Shown here piece after piece: positions 1 through 9,267 of a stretch of DNA of 59,516 nt (the first letter of the stretch is position 1; every line of letters begins with the position of its first letter). Source of the stretch: Actinomycetota bacterium (GTDB taxonomy: Bacteria; Actinomycetota; CADDZG01; WHSQ01); NCBI GenBank assembly GCA_013695465.1, contig JACDAL010000053.1, positions 1 through 59,516 of the forward strand, in the 5' to 3' direction. Made by a program: the position numbers and the translations under genes. Under the pieces are notes generated by a model, which saw only the letters and a list, made by a program, of their open reading frames with translations, ran no database searches and had not been told where the DNA came from.

Positions 1-2
1 TC

Positions 3-2339
3 GTCCTCGACACACGGGGATTGAACTGGGCGACCGAGAAGAACCTCGTGGAGGCGGTTCTCGGCAGGCGCCCCGGAGTGGTCGAGGTAGAAGCCAACCC
101 CGTAGCGCAAAGCGCGAACGTCGTCTATGACCCCGGCCGGACGTCAATTGCGGAACTCCGAGACTGGGTTGAGGAGTGCGGGCTGCACTGCGCGGGCCAA
201 TCGGTCCCCAATCACATCTGCGATCCGATGCTCGACGAAGGAGCGCCCGAACACCACGGGCCGCCAGAAGGTGCGCCGCCACACGAGGCGATGGGCCACG
301 GCGCGATGTCGATGGACAACATGGTCAAAGACATGCGCAACCGCTTCGTCGTCGCCGCGATCTTCTCCTTACCGATACTGCTGTGGTCACCGATAGGGCG
401 CGACGTATTGGGGTTCGAAGTGGCCGCCCCGTTCGGGCTGCGCGATGACGTGTGGATGCTGCTCTTGAGCCTGCCGGTGATCTTCTACTCGTCGTCCATC
501 TTCTTCGACGGAGCCGTCAGGGCATTGAAGGCTCGGACCCTTGACATGATGGTTCTCGTCGCGGTCGCGATCGGAGCGGGCTGGCTGTACTCGCTGGGAG
601 TGACCCTGACGGGAGGCGGCGAGGTCTTTTACGAGGCCGCGACCGTGCTCGCAGCGTTCGTCCTGCTCGGCCACTGGTTCGAGATGCGAGCCCGGGGCGG
701 AGCCAACGATGCGATCAGGAGCCTTCTGGATCTCGCGCCTCCGAAGGCGCTGGTTCTGCGCGCTGGCGAAGCCGAAGAAGTGCCCACCTCGGAGATCGTC
801 GTCGGCGATCTTCTGCTGGTGCGTCCGGGAGCCAAGGTTCCCGTGGACGGACTCGTCGAGGAGGGGGAGAGCGAAGTAGATGAGTCAATGGTCACGGGCG
901 AGAGCCTGCCGGTTTCCAAGCGAGCGGGCTCAGAGATGATCGGCGCCACCATCAACAGGAACGGCACCCTGCGCGTGCGCGCGACCAAGGTGGGGGCCGA
1001 CACCGCCCTCGCCCAAATCGTGAAGCTCGTGCAGGAGGCCCAAAACTCGAAGGCCCCGGGGCAGAAGCTTGCTGATCGGGCCGCGTTCTGGCTCGTGTTC
1101 GTCGCGCTGCTCGGCGGCGGTGCGACCTTCCTGACGTGGACGCTGGTGGGGCGCGAGGCGACCGAGGCTCTGCTTTTCGCCATCACCGTCGTGGTGATTA
1201 CCTGTCCCGACGCGTTGGGGCTCGCGACGCCCACCGCCATCATGGTGGGCACCGGACTCGGCGCCAAACGCGGCATTCTGTTCAAGAATGCGCTCGCACT
1301 CGAGAACGCGGCCCGGATCGATACTGTGGTAATGGACAAGACGGGAACCCTCACCAAGGGCGAACCGCAAGTCGCATCTATCACAACCGATGGATTCGAT
1401 GAGAAACAGCTGTTGCGTCTGGTCGCAGCGGTTGAGCGCGAATCCGAGCACCCGCTTGCCGAGGCGATCGTCGAGGAGGCGGATGCGAGGGATGCAGGAA
1501 GAGCGAGAGCGCAGGGCTTCGAGAGCGTTCCGGGTCACGGTGCCATCGCCACGGTCGAGAACCGACGCGTGGTAGTCGGTAACCCCCGCTTGCTGACACG
1601 CGAGGACATCAGCTTGAAGGAACTCGATACCAAACGCGATGAACTGGCAGCGACTGGTCACACCGTCGTGTGTGTTGCCGTCGACGGCACCGCCGTCGGG
1701 CTAATCGCGATCGCGGACGCGACCCGCCCGACGTCCGCCCAGTCCGTGCGTTCGCTCCGCGAGGCCGATATCGAAGTTGTGATGCTGACCGGCGACAACG
1801 AGGCGACGGCCCGCAGGATCGCGGCCGAGCTCGGCATAGAGAGTGTCATCGCCGAAGTCCTGCCTCAGGACAAGGCAGCCAAGGTCACCGAACTGCAGCG
1901 GGGCGGCAAGCGAGTGGCCATGGTGGGAGACGGCGTCAACGACGCTCCTGCGCTAGCTCAGGCCGACCTCGGGATCGCGATCGGAGCCGGCACCGATGTT
2001 GCCATCGAGACCGCCGACGTCGTCTTGATGCGATCGGATCCTTTGGACGTGGCCACCGCCTTCGCCATCGGGAGGGGAACGCTTAGAAAGATGCGACAGA
2101 ACCTCGGCTGGGCCATCGGCTACAACGCCATCGCGCTCCCAATTGCCGCGGGTGTGTTCGAGCCTGCGTTCGGGCTCGTGCTGCGACCCGAGATCGCGGC
2201 CATATCCATGTCTGGATCAAGCTTCCTCGTAGCCGTGAACGCCCTGCTGTTAAAAAGGCTGCGGTTGCCGGCCGTTCGCCCCGTAGCCCCCAGTCCACCC
2301 CCAACGCGATCTGATGAGGTTGTCGCAGAAGCCGCGTGA
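3..2339 (+). CDS. Heavy-metal (copper-type) P1B ATPase, 5' end cut by window edge
   Basis: Integral-membrane metal efflux pump that couples ATP hydrolysis to export of a soft metal, probably copper. The frame is open to the left edge and the first residues ([10 protein letters not shown]) form the first strand of an HMA domain, so the true start lies outside the window; a TTG at 21 is not convincing. This HMA domain lacks the usual CxxC. A His/Met-rich linker (HHGPPEG...[10 protein letters not shown]) precedes the first membrane helix. Also visible are TGES in the actuator domain, the phosphorylation motif DKTGT (codons from 1335), HPLAEAI in the nucleotide-binding domain and [10 protein letters not shown] in the hinge. 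The transmembrane metal motif is CPD (codons 1203-1211), not CPC, CPH or SPC. As I recall, CPD-type pumps are common in Actinomycetota, but their metal is not firmly assigned. The next gene is a convergent TetR regulator. Confidence 0.9.
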   Translation, partial: VLDTRGLNWATEKNLVEAVLGRRPGVVEVEANPVAQSANVVYDPGRTSIAELRDWVEECGLHCAGQSVPNHICDPMLDEGAPEHHGPPEGAPPHEAMGHGAMSMDNMVKDMRNRFVVAAIFSLPILLWSPIGRDVLGFEVAAPFGLRDDVWMLLLSLPVIFYSSSIFFDGAVRALKARTLDMMVLVAVAIGAGWLYSLGVTLTGGGEVFYEAATVLAAFVLLGHWFEMRARGGANDAIRSLLDLAPPKALVLRAGEAEEVPTSEIVVGDLLLVRPGAKVPVDGLVEEGESEVDESMVTGESLPVSKRAGSEMIGATINRNGTLRVRATKVGADTALAQIVKLVQEAQNSKAPGQKLADRAAFWLVFVALLGGGATFLTWTLVGREATEALLFAITVVVITCPDALGLATPTAIMVGTGLGAKRGILFKNALALENAARIDTVVMDKTGTLTKGEPQVASITTDGFDEKQLLRLVAAVERESEHPLAEAIVEEADARDAGRARAQGFESVPGHGAIATVENRRVVVGNPRLLTREDISLKELDTKRDELAATGHTVVCVAVDGTAVGLIAIADATRPTSAQSVRSLREADIEVVMLTGDNEATARRIAAELGIESVIAEVLPQDKAAKVTELQRGGKRVAMVGDGVNDAPALAQADLGIAIGAGTDVAIETADVVLMRSDPLDVATAFAIGRGTLRKMRQNLGWAIGYNAIALPIAAGVFEPAFGLVLRPEIAAISMSGSSFLVAVNALLLKRLRLPAVRPVAPSPPPTRSDEVVAEAA

Positions 2340-2570
2340 CGATGATATGAGTTCTTGGCCTCGCCGGTACAGCGGGTCACCCAGCACACGGTATGCCAGG
2401 GCCGTTCCTCGGTAGAAAACTGTCCAACGATGGAGGCCCCCGCAAAAACTGTGCGCTCGTCGGGATCAACGATGCAGGCATTCAGTCAGGAGTGCACGGT
2501 CGGTTCGTCGAGACTCAAAACCTCCCCTTACGAGGAACGCAACCCCTGCGACAGACGGGAGTGAATTTGA

Positions 2571-3149
2571 TCAGGCGCGCGGATGCAACCCAGCTAGAGT
2601 TACCGCAACGAGCCGGCGGACCGCGGTCTTGGACGGCAGGCCGCTGACTGCTGTGAGTGCGTGGAGGCAGTAGGCCACGAGCTCATCCGGCGGGACATCG
2701 CCCCGGACATTGCCGCTCTCTTGTCCCTCGGTCATGAGGTCTCGGATCATGCGACGGAGCTGCTTATCCGCCAGCGCGACCTCCCCGCCTCGATGCATGA
2801 GTGCCGCCAGTTCGGTGTCGTGGTGCCCACGGGACTCATGGGAGATGAGAGCATAGGCCTCGAGCACTGCTTCGAGTCGCTCTCGGGTGTTGCCGGTTTG
2901 GTCTCGGACTTCGGCGAGATAGTCGAGGTGGGCTGTGATCTGACGTTCATGCCAGGCGTGAAGGATCGCCTCGACGCCTGGGAAGTATTTGTAGAGCGTC
3001 GCGCGCCCGATGCCAGTCTCCTCGGCGATTTGCGACATAGTTACCGACCGCAGCCCGTGCTCGCCCACCAGCGCGACAGTCGCCTCCAGGATCGCTTCGT
3101 GCACCTCGCGGCGGTGCGTCTCGATCGTCTCATTCCACAGCTTCGGCAT
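2571..3149 (-). CDS. TetR/AcrR-family transcriptional regulator
   Basis: Predicted 192-residue repressor. An N-terminal helix-turn-helix is clear (VTMSQIAEETGIGRATLYKYF, about residues 38-58), followed by an all-helical ligand-binding and dimerisation domain. The start is taken at the ATG at 3149; a GTG directly upstream (3152) is possible. It is divergent from the small membrane genes at 3258-4024. A 13-bp palindrome sits between them inside a candidate promoter, so it probably represses that pair and perhaps itself. The ligand is unknown. A link to the upstream metal pump is possible from proximity only; the pump ends 230 bp away on the other strand, and I see nothing recognisable in that gap. 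Confidence 0.85.
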   Translation of the reverse strand: MPKLWNETIETHRREVHEAILEATVALVGEHGLRSVTMSQIAEETGIGRATLYKYFPGVEAILHAWHERQITAHLDYLAEVRDQTGNTRERLEAVLEAYALISHESRGHHDTELAALMHRGGEVALADKQLRRMIRDLMTEGQESGNVRGDVPPDELVAYCLHALTAVSGLPSKTAVRRLVAVTLAGLHPRA

Positions 3150-3192
3150 CACCCCGAGTATGACGTACTGTCTGGAAGTGAGGCACTCTGGA

Positions 3193-3220
3193 TTGACACA
3201 GACAGTCTGTATCGTAAACT
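3193..3220 (+). promoter_or_regulatory. Promoter with embedded TetR-type operator
   Basis: TTGACA (3193-3198) and TAAACT (3215-3220) are separated by 16 bp. The spacer contains a perfect inverted repeat ACAGAC-A-GTCTGT (3198-3210). A related half-site CTGTCTG lies at 3170-3176 towards the TetR gene. This is the expected geometry for a repressor bound between -35 and -10 of the rightward small-membrane-protein operon. Confidence 0.6.
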
Positions 3221-3257
3221 GACCACCGCAGTGCTACCGACGGAGGAGGACTTGCAC

Positions 3258-3500
3258 ATGGCTGACCCGCTGCCCGGCAACTCCGGCGACGGCCCTCGCC
3301 TGGGCCCCGGCCGGGCATCGCCGCCCCGCACGCCGCGCTGGGTGAAGGTCTTTGGGATCATCGGAGCCGTGGTGGTCGCGGCGTTCGTCATCTTGCTGAT
3401 CGCCGGCGGGGAGCACGGGCCGAGTCGCCACTTACCGGGGGGCGGCAACCCCGGGGGACACACATCGCCCGTGCTGCACAGTCCGCAGAACCTGGTCTAG
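3258..3500 (+). CDS. Small single-pass membrane protein
   Basis: 80-residue protein of unknown function. The ATG at 3258 is preceded by a strong GGAGGAGGA (3242-3250) at 7 nt. The N-terminal 35 residues are Pro/Gly-rich and presumably cytoplasmic. One hydrophobic helix follows (VFGIIGAVVVAAFVILLIAG), then a short Gly/His/Pro-rich tail (EHGPSRHLPGGGNPGGH). The His content of the tail could bind metal, but that is speculation. It ends 11 nt before the next membrane gene and is probably co-transcribed with it under the TetR-type operator. Confidence 0.7.
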   Translation: MADPLPGNSGDGPRLGPGRASPPRTPRWVKVFGIIGAVVVAAFVILLIAGGEHGPSRHLPGGGNPGGHTSPVLHSPQNLV

Positions 3501-3511
3501 CAGTCGTGGTC

Positions 3512-4024
3512 ATGGCGCCCCGCCTTCGCAGGTTCGCGCTCAGCGCACATCTCACGTTCTCGGTCGGGTGGATCGGCGCCGTCCTTGCCTACCTAGCCCT
3601 CGGTGTCGGCGCTGTGACCAGCCAGGATGTCCAGACCGTACGTGCCGCCTGGATCGCGATGGAGCTGATCGGCTGGGTCGTCGTTGTTCCCTTGGCCCTC
3701 GCCTCGCTGCTCACCGGGCTTGTCATGGCACTCGGTACCAAGTGGGGCCTGTTCCGGCATTACTGGGTCCTGTTCTCGTTCGCGCTGACCGTCCTTGCCA
3801 CCGTAGTGTTGCTTTTACACATGCCCACCGTCAGCTTGATTGCGGAAGAAGCGCAAAAGGCAGAAGGTGCCAGTCTCGACGGGCTTGGGGGCGACCTCCT
3901 CCATCCCGGGATCGGCCTTTTGGTATTGCTCGTGATCCAGGTGCTCAATCTGTACAAGCCGCCGGGAATGACCCGTTACGGGTGGCGTAAGCATCAGGAG
4001 CGGCGGGCGCTGTCGCAGTCGTAG
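3512..4024 (+). CDS. DUF2269-like four-helix integral membrane protein
   Basis: About 170 residues with four predicted membrane helices (LTFSVGWIGAVLAYLALG; LIGWVVVVPLALASLLTGLVMALG; HYWVLFSFALTVLATVVLLL; GIGLLVLLVIQVLNLY). It ends in a short basic tail (KPPGMTRYGWRKHQERR). The overall pattern resembles DUF2269-type membrane proteins often found beside small membrane partners in Actinomycetota; no biochemical role is known to me. The ATG at 3512 is preferred; an in-frame GTG lies at 3506. It likely forms a two-gene transcript with the 80-residue protein just upstream. Confidence 0.7.
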   Translation: MAPRLRRFALSAHLTFSVGWIGAVLAYLALGVGAVTSQDVQTVRAAWIAMELIGWVVVVPLALASLLTGLVMALGTKWGLFRHYWVLFSFALTVLATVVLLLHMPTVSLIAEEAQKAEGASLDGLGGDLLHPGIGLLVLLVIQVLNLYKPPGMTRYGWRKHQERRALSQS

Positions 4025-4339
4025 ATGAAGCGAAGCCCCCTTAGCCTCTCGGCCCACATCGCCTGAGAACCGGTAAGCGCGGGGACGCCGAGTCGCTTAA
4101 CCGCACGATCGAGGATTCCCTCTATCGCCACCATCGCGCTCACAGCGACGGCTGGCGCCGGCAGGCTGTCCCCCAGGCCGCCTGAGCCCTTCGCCAGATC
4201 GAGGGCCGGCGAGCATCTTCCTGATCCACGTCTGGGGTCAACTTTGGTTGTCAAGAGGCCTGATGGATGCTGTCGGCCCCTTCTCGCCGCCCGATGGATG
4301 CTTCCCCTGGAGTTTTGTCCTACCATTTAGCCAAGTCCC
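4025..4339. other. Gene-free stretch, possible gene remnant
   Basis: No convincing gene. A reverse-strand frame (3994-4326, 110 codons) reads protein-like in its middle (PAPAVAVSAMVAIEGILDRAVKRL) but overlaps the previous gene and has no ribosome binding site. It could be a decayed gene end. A 9-bp direct repeat GATGGATGC occurs twice (4262-4306 area). The promoter for the following tRNAs must lie here, but I see no strong -35/-10 pair. Confidence 0.3.
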
Positions 4340-4412
4340 GCCCCCTTAGCTCAGACGGCAGAGCGTCTCCATGGTAAGGAGAAGGTCCACGGTTCGATTC
4401 CGTGAGGGGGCT
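4340..4412 (+). tRNA. tRNA-Thr (GGT)
   Basis: Full cloverleaf. The acceptor stem GCCCCCT/AGGGGGC spans 4340-4346 with 4405-4411, with discriminator T at 4412. The D arm is GCTC..GAGC. The anticodon arm is TCTCC-ATGGTAA-GGAGA, giving anticodon GGT. The T arm is CACGG-TTCGATT-CCGTG. CCA is not encoded. It lies 18 nt before tRNA-Met and upstream of rpmG, an arrangement common in Actinomycetota. Confidence 0.95.
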
Positions 4413-4430
4413 CCCGACAGCAGTATACGA

Positions 4431-4502
4431 GGCGGCGTAGCTCAGAGGCAGAGCAGGCGGCTCATAATCGCCGAGTCGGTGGTTCGAGTCCACCCGCCGC
4501 TA
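4431..4502 (+). tRNA. tRNA-Met (CAT), elongator type
   Basis: The acceptor stem GGCGGCG pairs with CGCCGCT through a terminal G-T wobble, with discriminator A at 4502. The anticodon arm GGCGG-CTCATAA-TCGCC gives CAT. The T arm is GGTGG-TTCGAGT-CCACC. The paired 1-72 position argues against initiator tRNA. A lysidine-modified tRNA-Ile2 also carries CAT and cannot be fully excluded, but the context beside tRNA-Thr and rpmG favours elongator Met. Confidence 0.92.
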
Positions 4503-4549
4503 CTCCCGGCACCATTCAACTCGGCGTCCCCGGTTGTCGATAAGGGGAC

Positions 4550-4897
4550 ATGCCTTCCTTTTTCTGTTCCCGCTGCTCGAGCACGGTCGAAGACAAGGAC
4601 GGCTACTGCCTCCTCGGCCACCCCTTGCCCGCGACAGCCGAAGAGTCGCCGATGGCGGATATCCGCCGCGAGGTCGACGACGCCTTCGGGGGCCAGTTTC
4701 AGGGCCTCGAGCTTATCCTCGAGCCGGTGGCAGCCAGTAACGCAAGCCCTCCGGAGCCGTCGCCCGTCCGTCCCTTTCTCTATCCGTCCCCGGACGACCC
4801 CATAACGGCGTTCGCGCCCCCTCCCCGCATGGACTGGGGCCCGGCTCAGACACGTCTGCGCCGGCTGCTGCAGCGTGCTCCCCGGTCCGAGGACTAA
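4550..4897 (+). CDS. Small zinc-ribbon-like hypothetical protein
   Basis: 115 residues. The N-terminus carries FCSRCSSTVEDKDGYCLLGH, a Cys-x2-Cys followed by a Cys/His pair that looks like a small zinc ribbon. The rest is acidic and proline-rich (PVRPFLYPSPDDPITAFAPPP) with a basic helix near the end (TRLRRLLQRAP), and is probably largely disordered. No family is recognised. It sits between the tRNA pair and rpmG on the same strand. The ATG at 4550 has only a weak upstream AAGGGG. A translation-related role is suggested only by position. Confidence 0.55.
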   Translation: MPSFFCSRCSSTVEDKDGYCLLGHPLPATAEESPMADIRREVDDAFGGQFQGLELILEPVAASNASPPEPSPVRPFLYPSPDDPITAFAPPPRMDWGPAQTRLRRLLQRAPRSED

Positions 4898-4982
4898 CCC
4901 AGAGCGCCCCATTGGCGCAGTCGTGGCGCCTGCGAGAGCCCCGATATACTGCCTCCTCCAACCATCAGCAGGAGGATGAGCC

Positions 4983-5144
4983 GTGGCCAGCGATCGGCGC
5001 GTGCACGTAACGCTCGAGTGCACCAACTGCAGACGCCGGAACTACATAACGGAGAAAAACCGGCACAACAATCGGGAGCGAATAGAGCTCAAGAAGTATT
5101 GCCGTTGGTGCACTGGGCACACGGCACACCGAGAAACCCGCTGA
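4983..5144 (+). CDS. rpmG: 50S ribosomal protein L33 (zinc-binding, C+ type)
   Basis: 53-residue L33 of the large subunit, close to the family's usual length. The protein begins [20 protein letters not shown] and carries two CxxC pairs (Cys13/16 and Cys40/43), so it is the zinc-containing form. The GTG at 4983 is chosen because AGGAGG (4970-4975) lies 7 nt upstream; the ATG at 4976 is out of frame. A TATACT -10-like box (4945-4950) is the likely promoter element, though its -35 is weak. The tRNA-Thr/tRNA-Met/rpmG order is typical of Actinomycetota. The usual onward secE-nusG cluster is not adjacent here. Confidence 0.93.
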   Translation: MASDRRVHVTLECTNCRRRNYITEKNRHNNRERIELKKYCRWCTGHTAHRETR

Positions 5145-5274
5145 TCCTCCTCTTCTGTCCCTCCATTCTCCGAAAAGCCTAAAAAAACCTTCGCGCAACG
5201 CTTGAGTCCCGGGCCGTCCGCGCCGATGTTAGAGATGCCTTCTGATGGATGCCCCCACCGTCGGAAGTTGAGGG

Positions 5275-5304
5275 AAGGCCCCCGGCCGTTCGCCGGGGGC
5301 CTTT
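5275..5304 (+). terminator. Rho-independent hairpin downstream of rpmG
   Basis: A perfect 12-bp stem AAGGCCCCCGGC / GCCGGGGGCCTT with a 5-nt loop and a short T run on the + strand. The A/T ends make it usable in both directions. It is the first strong hairpin after rpmG and lies between convergent rpmG and groEL. The rest of 5145-5396 holds nothing else I recognise except the groEL terminator. Confidence 0.7.
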
Positions 5305-5342
5305 CGAATTCCGGGGGCCGAATTGAGGATCCCGGGCGAAAG

Positions 5343-5370
5343 AAAAAGCCCCCGTTCCCGGAGGCCTTTT
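5343..5370 (-). terminator. groEL terminator
   Basis: Read on the minus strand, GCCTCCG-GGAA-CGGGGGC forms a 7-bp stem (one G-T) followed immediately by TTTTTC. It is preceded by AAAA, giving the classical intrinsic terminator shape about 30 nt after the groEL stop codon. Confidence 0.75.
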
Positions 5371-5396
5371 CTGACTGCGTGTTGAGGAGGAGTGGC

Positions 5397-7019
<1,623 letters not shown>

Positions 7020-7060
7020 CTACCTCCTTGGAAAGTTCGTCCCGGTCTCGTCCCGGGCTG

Positions 7061-7087
7061 TAAGCACTCAACGTTCGAGAGTGCTAA
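7061..7087 (-). promoter_or_regulatory. CIRCE operator (HrcA site) of groEL
   Basis: Inverted repeat TAAGCACTC-N9-GAGTGCTAA. It differs from the canonical TTAGCACTC-N9-GAGTGCTAA by a single base in one arm. It lies 45 nt upstream of the groEL start and directly abuts the -10 box, the position expected for HrcA repression. hrcA itself is not in the window. Confidence 0.93.
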
Positions 7088-7115
7088 CGATAACCGGCGG
7101 GAGGCATGCTGGCAA
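7087..7115 (-). promoter_or_regulatory. groEL promoter
   Basis: On the minus strand, TTGCCA (7110-7115) and TATCGT (7087-7092) are separated by 17 bp, a good housekeeping-sigma spacing. The CIRCE repeat begins at the downstream edge of the -10 element. Confidence 0.6.
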
Positions 7116-7170
7116 ATGGGAGCCGGTTCTTGGGGGGCCCAGCAAGCGTCCCGGAATTTTCCGGAGACGG

Positions 7171-7770
7171 TCAGAAGGGGATACCGGCGACCACTCCGGC
7201 CGCTGCCAACAGCAGGAGCGCCCCCGCGTTGAGGGCACTCGGCAGCCGGGTGGCGCCTGCCTGCTGCAGCCTGTCGACCACGACAGCCCCTTGCTCGGGA
7301 TCGAGCGCCCTCAGCGAGGCCAGCACCGAGATGCCTCGTGCGGCCCCGAACGGCGCACACAGCGCAGCCCCCCACAGCGGGCTACCGCCGGCCAGGGCAG
7401 CGACCGCAACCGCAGCCAGGGTGCCGAAGGAGAGAAACGTGAAGAAGCCCGCTCCGAGTCCCAGTCCGTAAAGAAGGGAAGAGACGGCCGGCGAATAGAA
7501 GGTGCGCCACCAGTCGGGGACCTGGCGGCGGCGACTGGGGACTGGCATCGGAAGACCTACCGCCTCGCGCAGGAAGTAGAGGATGGCGACCGCCGCCACG
7601 ACAGTGGGGGCCGCGCGGAGCCACGGAGCTCCCAACGCGGCCCCCACCGATCCCAGTACCAGGCCGAGGGCGGCCGCCGTCAGCGCGGCCCCCAGTACGT
7701 GCAGAGCCACGGCTCTCCAGTAGCGCAAGCTGCGGCCCCCGTGAACCGCGGGGGAGATGGTCTCGGCCAT
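7171..7770 (-). CDS. MauF/CcdA-like polytopic membrane protein
   Basis: 199 residues with about five hydrophobic helices ([80 protein letters not shown]). The [15 protein letters not shown] and APFGAARG segments recall MauF, a DsbD/CcdA-related protein required for methylamine dehydrogenase maturation. It has only one cysteine (ALCAPFG), so it lacks a transmembrane redox pair and may work differently from DsbD. It is the last gene of a tightly packed operon with the MADH-light-chain-like and MauD-like genes, starting 9 nt after a 24-codon frame. The MauF assignment is by resemblance and context, not certain. Confidence 0.65.
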   Translation of the reverse strand: MAETISPAVHGGRSLRYWRAVALHVLGAALTAAALGLVLGSVGAALGAPWLRAAPTVVAAVAILYFLREAVGLPMPVPSRRRQVPDWWRTFYSPAVSSLLYGLGLGAGFFTFLSFGTLAAVAVAALAGGSPLWGAALCAPFGAARGISVLASLRALDPEQGAVVVDRLQQAGATRLPSALNAGALLLLAAAGVVAGIPF

Positions 7771-7779
7771 CGAAAGGCC

Positions 7780-7854
7780 TCAGGGATCGAACGCGGTGGA
7801 CAGGCCAGCCACAACCGCGGCTGCGACTGCGGCGGCGGCCAGTAGCGGGCTCAT
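7780..7854 (-). CDS. Possible 24-residue hydrophobic peptide, translationally coupled
   Basis: An ATG overlaps the stop of the light-chain-like gene (TGATG) and opens a 25-codon frame encoding [10 protein letters not shown]...TAFDP: one short Ala/Val-rich membrane segment ending in an acidic tail. It ends 9 nt before the next ATG, so it fills the gap between the two genes exactly. It could be a real membrane peptide of the island or a passive spacer translated to couple the next gene. No family is known to me. Confidence 0.3.
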   Translation of the reverse strand: MSPLLAAAAVAAAVVAGLSTAFDP

Positions 7855-8375
7855 CAACAGCGAACCTCTGTGTCGCGATAGGCGATGCAGAACACCTTGC
7901 GCCCCTTGTGGCAGTAGCCGGTCACCGAGGCATCTCCGTTTATGCGCGTGTCCGAGTACGAGCAGCAGTCGTAGATGCGGCGGATCCTGCCCTTACAACA
8001 ACGCGACCAGCCACCTCCGTAACGGGGGTTTCCGGTGGACGGGTACTTCTTGGGCACGACCTCCTGGCAGACGCGGCGGCGAGTTTGGGCGCGCGAGGTG
8101 TAGATGTCTCCTCGATCGTCCACCGGGTATCCGTGACGGGGATGCACCGGATAGCCGAATCGATCGACGCGGGTGTGAGGCGCGAAGGGATGGGGGCAGG
8201 AGTTGGTCGTGTAGGTGTGTCCGCAGACGTGATAGGCGGCCGCCCGCTGGGGGCTGAGGGCTACCGCCACCAGAGGTCCGCCTACGAGGGCGACGAAGCC
8301 GGTCCCCAAACGGCCGATCAGCGATCGCCGAGTCGTCCTGCTCGCAAGCGCCACTGAAGCCGATTCAAGCGTCAT
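7854..8375 (-). CDS. Methylamine-dehydrogenase light-chain-like, Tat-exported, Cys-rich protein
   Basis: 173-residue precursor. A twin-arginine signal (TTRRSLIG, Arg16-Arg17) is followed by a hydrophobic stretch and a cleavage site AAA|Y at 47/48. The mature part is about 126 residues, close to the MADH small subunit. It holds ten cysteines (51, 60, 103, 126, 127, 137, 138, 155, 163, 173), including two CC pairs (SRCC, YDCC), which resemble the disulfide core of the MADH light chain. Only one Trp is present (Trp123 in GGGWSRCC), whereas the TTQ cofactor of MADH needs two, so classical amine dehydrogenase chemistry is unlikely. A repeated GYPV element lies at 74-85. The start codon abuts the stop of the MauD-like gene (TAGATG). 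No MauB heavy chain or MauG is present nearby. Confidence 0.75.
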   Translation of the reverse strand: MTLESASVALASRTTRRSLIGRLGTGFVALVGGPLVAVALSPQRAAAYHVCGHTYTTNSCPHPFAPHTRVDRFGYPVHPRHGYPVDDRGDIYTSRAQTRRRVCQEVVPKKYPSTGNPRYGGGWSRCCKGRIRRIYDCCSYSDTRINGDASVTGYCHKGRKVFCIAYRDTEVRC

Positions 8376-8957
8376 CTAGCTCGTCTCCAACTCCTTCTGG
8401 GCCTGCGTCGACCGCCGCTGGGCGGTTTGCACCAGGCCCTCGAATTGCTCCATGTTGTTAACCGTCGCCTTGGCCCGGACCGCGCCGAGCTCGTCGAGCG
8501 CCACGACATAGGGCGTCCCCGGAACGGCATACGCGCGCATCGCCTCCGAGGAGGCCGTCACCGGCGCACGCGTCCTGGTGGCTACGTGTGCCCTCACCTC
8601 TTTGTCCTCGGAGGAGGCGTCGGCAATCACCAGCGGTGACAGGGCATGGCTGTGGGCGACGGACTCGAGCGACGGGAGCACCTCTTCACACACGAGGCAG
8701 CCGGTGGAGACGAACAGCAGCAGCTGTGCACGCCCCGGCCCCCCGATCGTCAACGGACGGCCGTCGAGGCTCGTGGCTTCGAGAGCAGGCGGAGCCTCTC
8801 CCAAGGGCGGCCCCTCGGAGTCCACCTCCAGGGCACCCCGCGGCCCGAGCCTGAGATGAAGTGTGCCGATCTGACGGGCCAGCGCGACAACGATCACGCA
8901 CAGCATCACCACGAGCAGCCACAGGAGCCCGTACGAGACCGCCCACCAGCCGTGCAA
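8376..8957 (-). CDS. MauD/TlpA-like membrane-anchored thioredoxin-fold protein
   Basis: About 193 residues from a TTG at 8957; a GTG at 8969 is equally possible, and the frame stays open further upstream. One N-terminal membrane helix (YGLLWLLVVMLCVIVVALA) is followed by the MauD-type linker LGPRGALEVDSEGPPLGEAPP. A thioredoxin fold follows with active site FVSTGCLVCEEVLP (Cys87-x2-Cys90) and the cis-Pro region AVPGTPYVVALDE. MauD is needed for disulfide formation in the MADH light chain, and the next gene is a ten-cysteine light-chain homologue, so this is its likely oxidant or isomerase at the outer membrane face. It is first in the operon MauD-like, MADH-like, (peptide), MauF-like. It is divergent from the MauE-like gene across a repeat-bearing 310-bp gap. 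Confidence 0.8.
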   Translation of the reverse strand: MHGWWAVSYGLLWLLVVMLCVIVVALARQIGTLHLRLGPRGALEVDSEGPPLGEAPPALEATSLDGRPLTIGGPGRAQLLLFVSTGCLVCEEVLPSLESVAHSHALSPLVIADASSEDKEVRAHVATRTRAPVTASSEAMRAYAVPGTPYVVALDELGAVRAKATVNNMEQFEGLVQTAQRRSTQAQKELETS

Positions 8958-9118
8958 CGTGGCGTCCACCTCCGTAGCGACACATCGAATGGGCTGCAGT
9001 GTCGTGGCCTGGGGTCCGGGAAGCGTCTCGACACCGCATAGTTTCGCGATCTGGAAGGCTATCGCGGTCAGGCCCTTGCCCAGTACCCACTTCGTCCGGG
9101 TCGCGCTCGAGGCCGCGG

Positions 9119-9190
9119 GGGCAGAAGCGAACCGTGGACATTCACCCACGGAAATCTGTGGGTATGAGCGAACCGCGGACATTTGCCACC
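9119..9190 (+). repeat. Dispersed intergenic repeat, locus a (paired unit with hairpin)
   Basis: Two direct copies of the core, AGCGAACCGTGGACATT at 9126-9142 and AGCGAACCGCGGACATT at 9167-9183, lie 41 bp apart. They are separated by a hairpin ACCCAC-GGAAATCT-GTGGGT and followed by TTGCCACC. The same architecture recurs near 19.1 and 57.0 kb, with single or decayed copies at 33.2 and 37.4 kb. Here it lies between the divergent MauD-like and MauE-like genes (gene-free 8958-9267), where their promoters must be. No other feature is seen in that gap. Confidence 0.8.
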
Positions 9191-9267
9191 GCCGGGCGCA
9201 ACGGGGTGGCCGTCCCAGCGGCCCCGGTGGCTCCCGGCTCGAGGCTGGGCGATAGCATGCGACCGCC

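Noticed and set aside
7854-8375. Functional TTQ-containing amine dehydrogenase small subunit
   Set aside because: The mature protein has one Trp only and no heavy-chain or MauG gene is near, so the canonical cofactor cannot be claimed.
9119-9190. CRISPR array
   Set aside because: Only two units per locus, with a hairpin-forming spacer similar between loci and no cas genes; it is better explained as a dispersed repeat.
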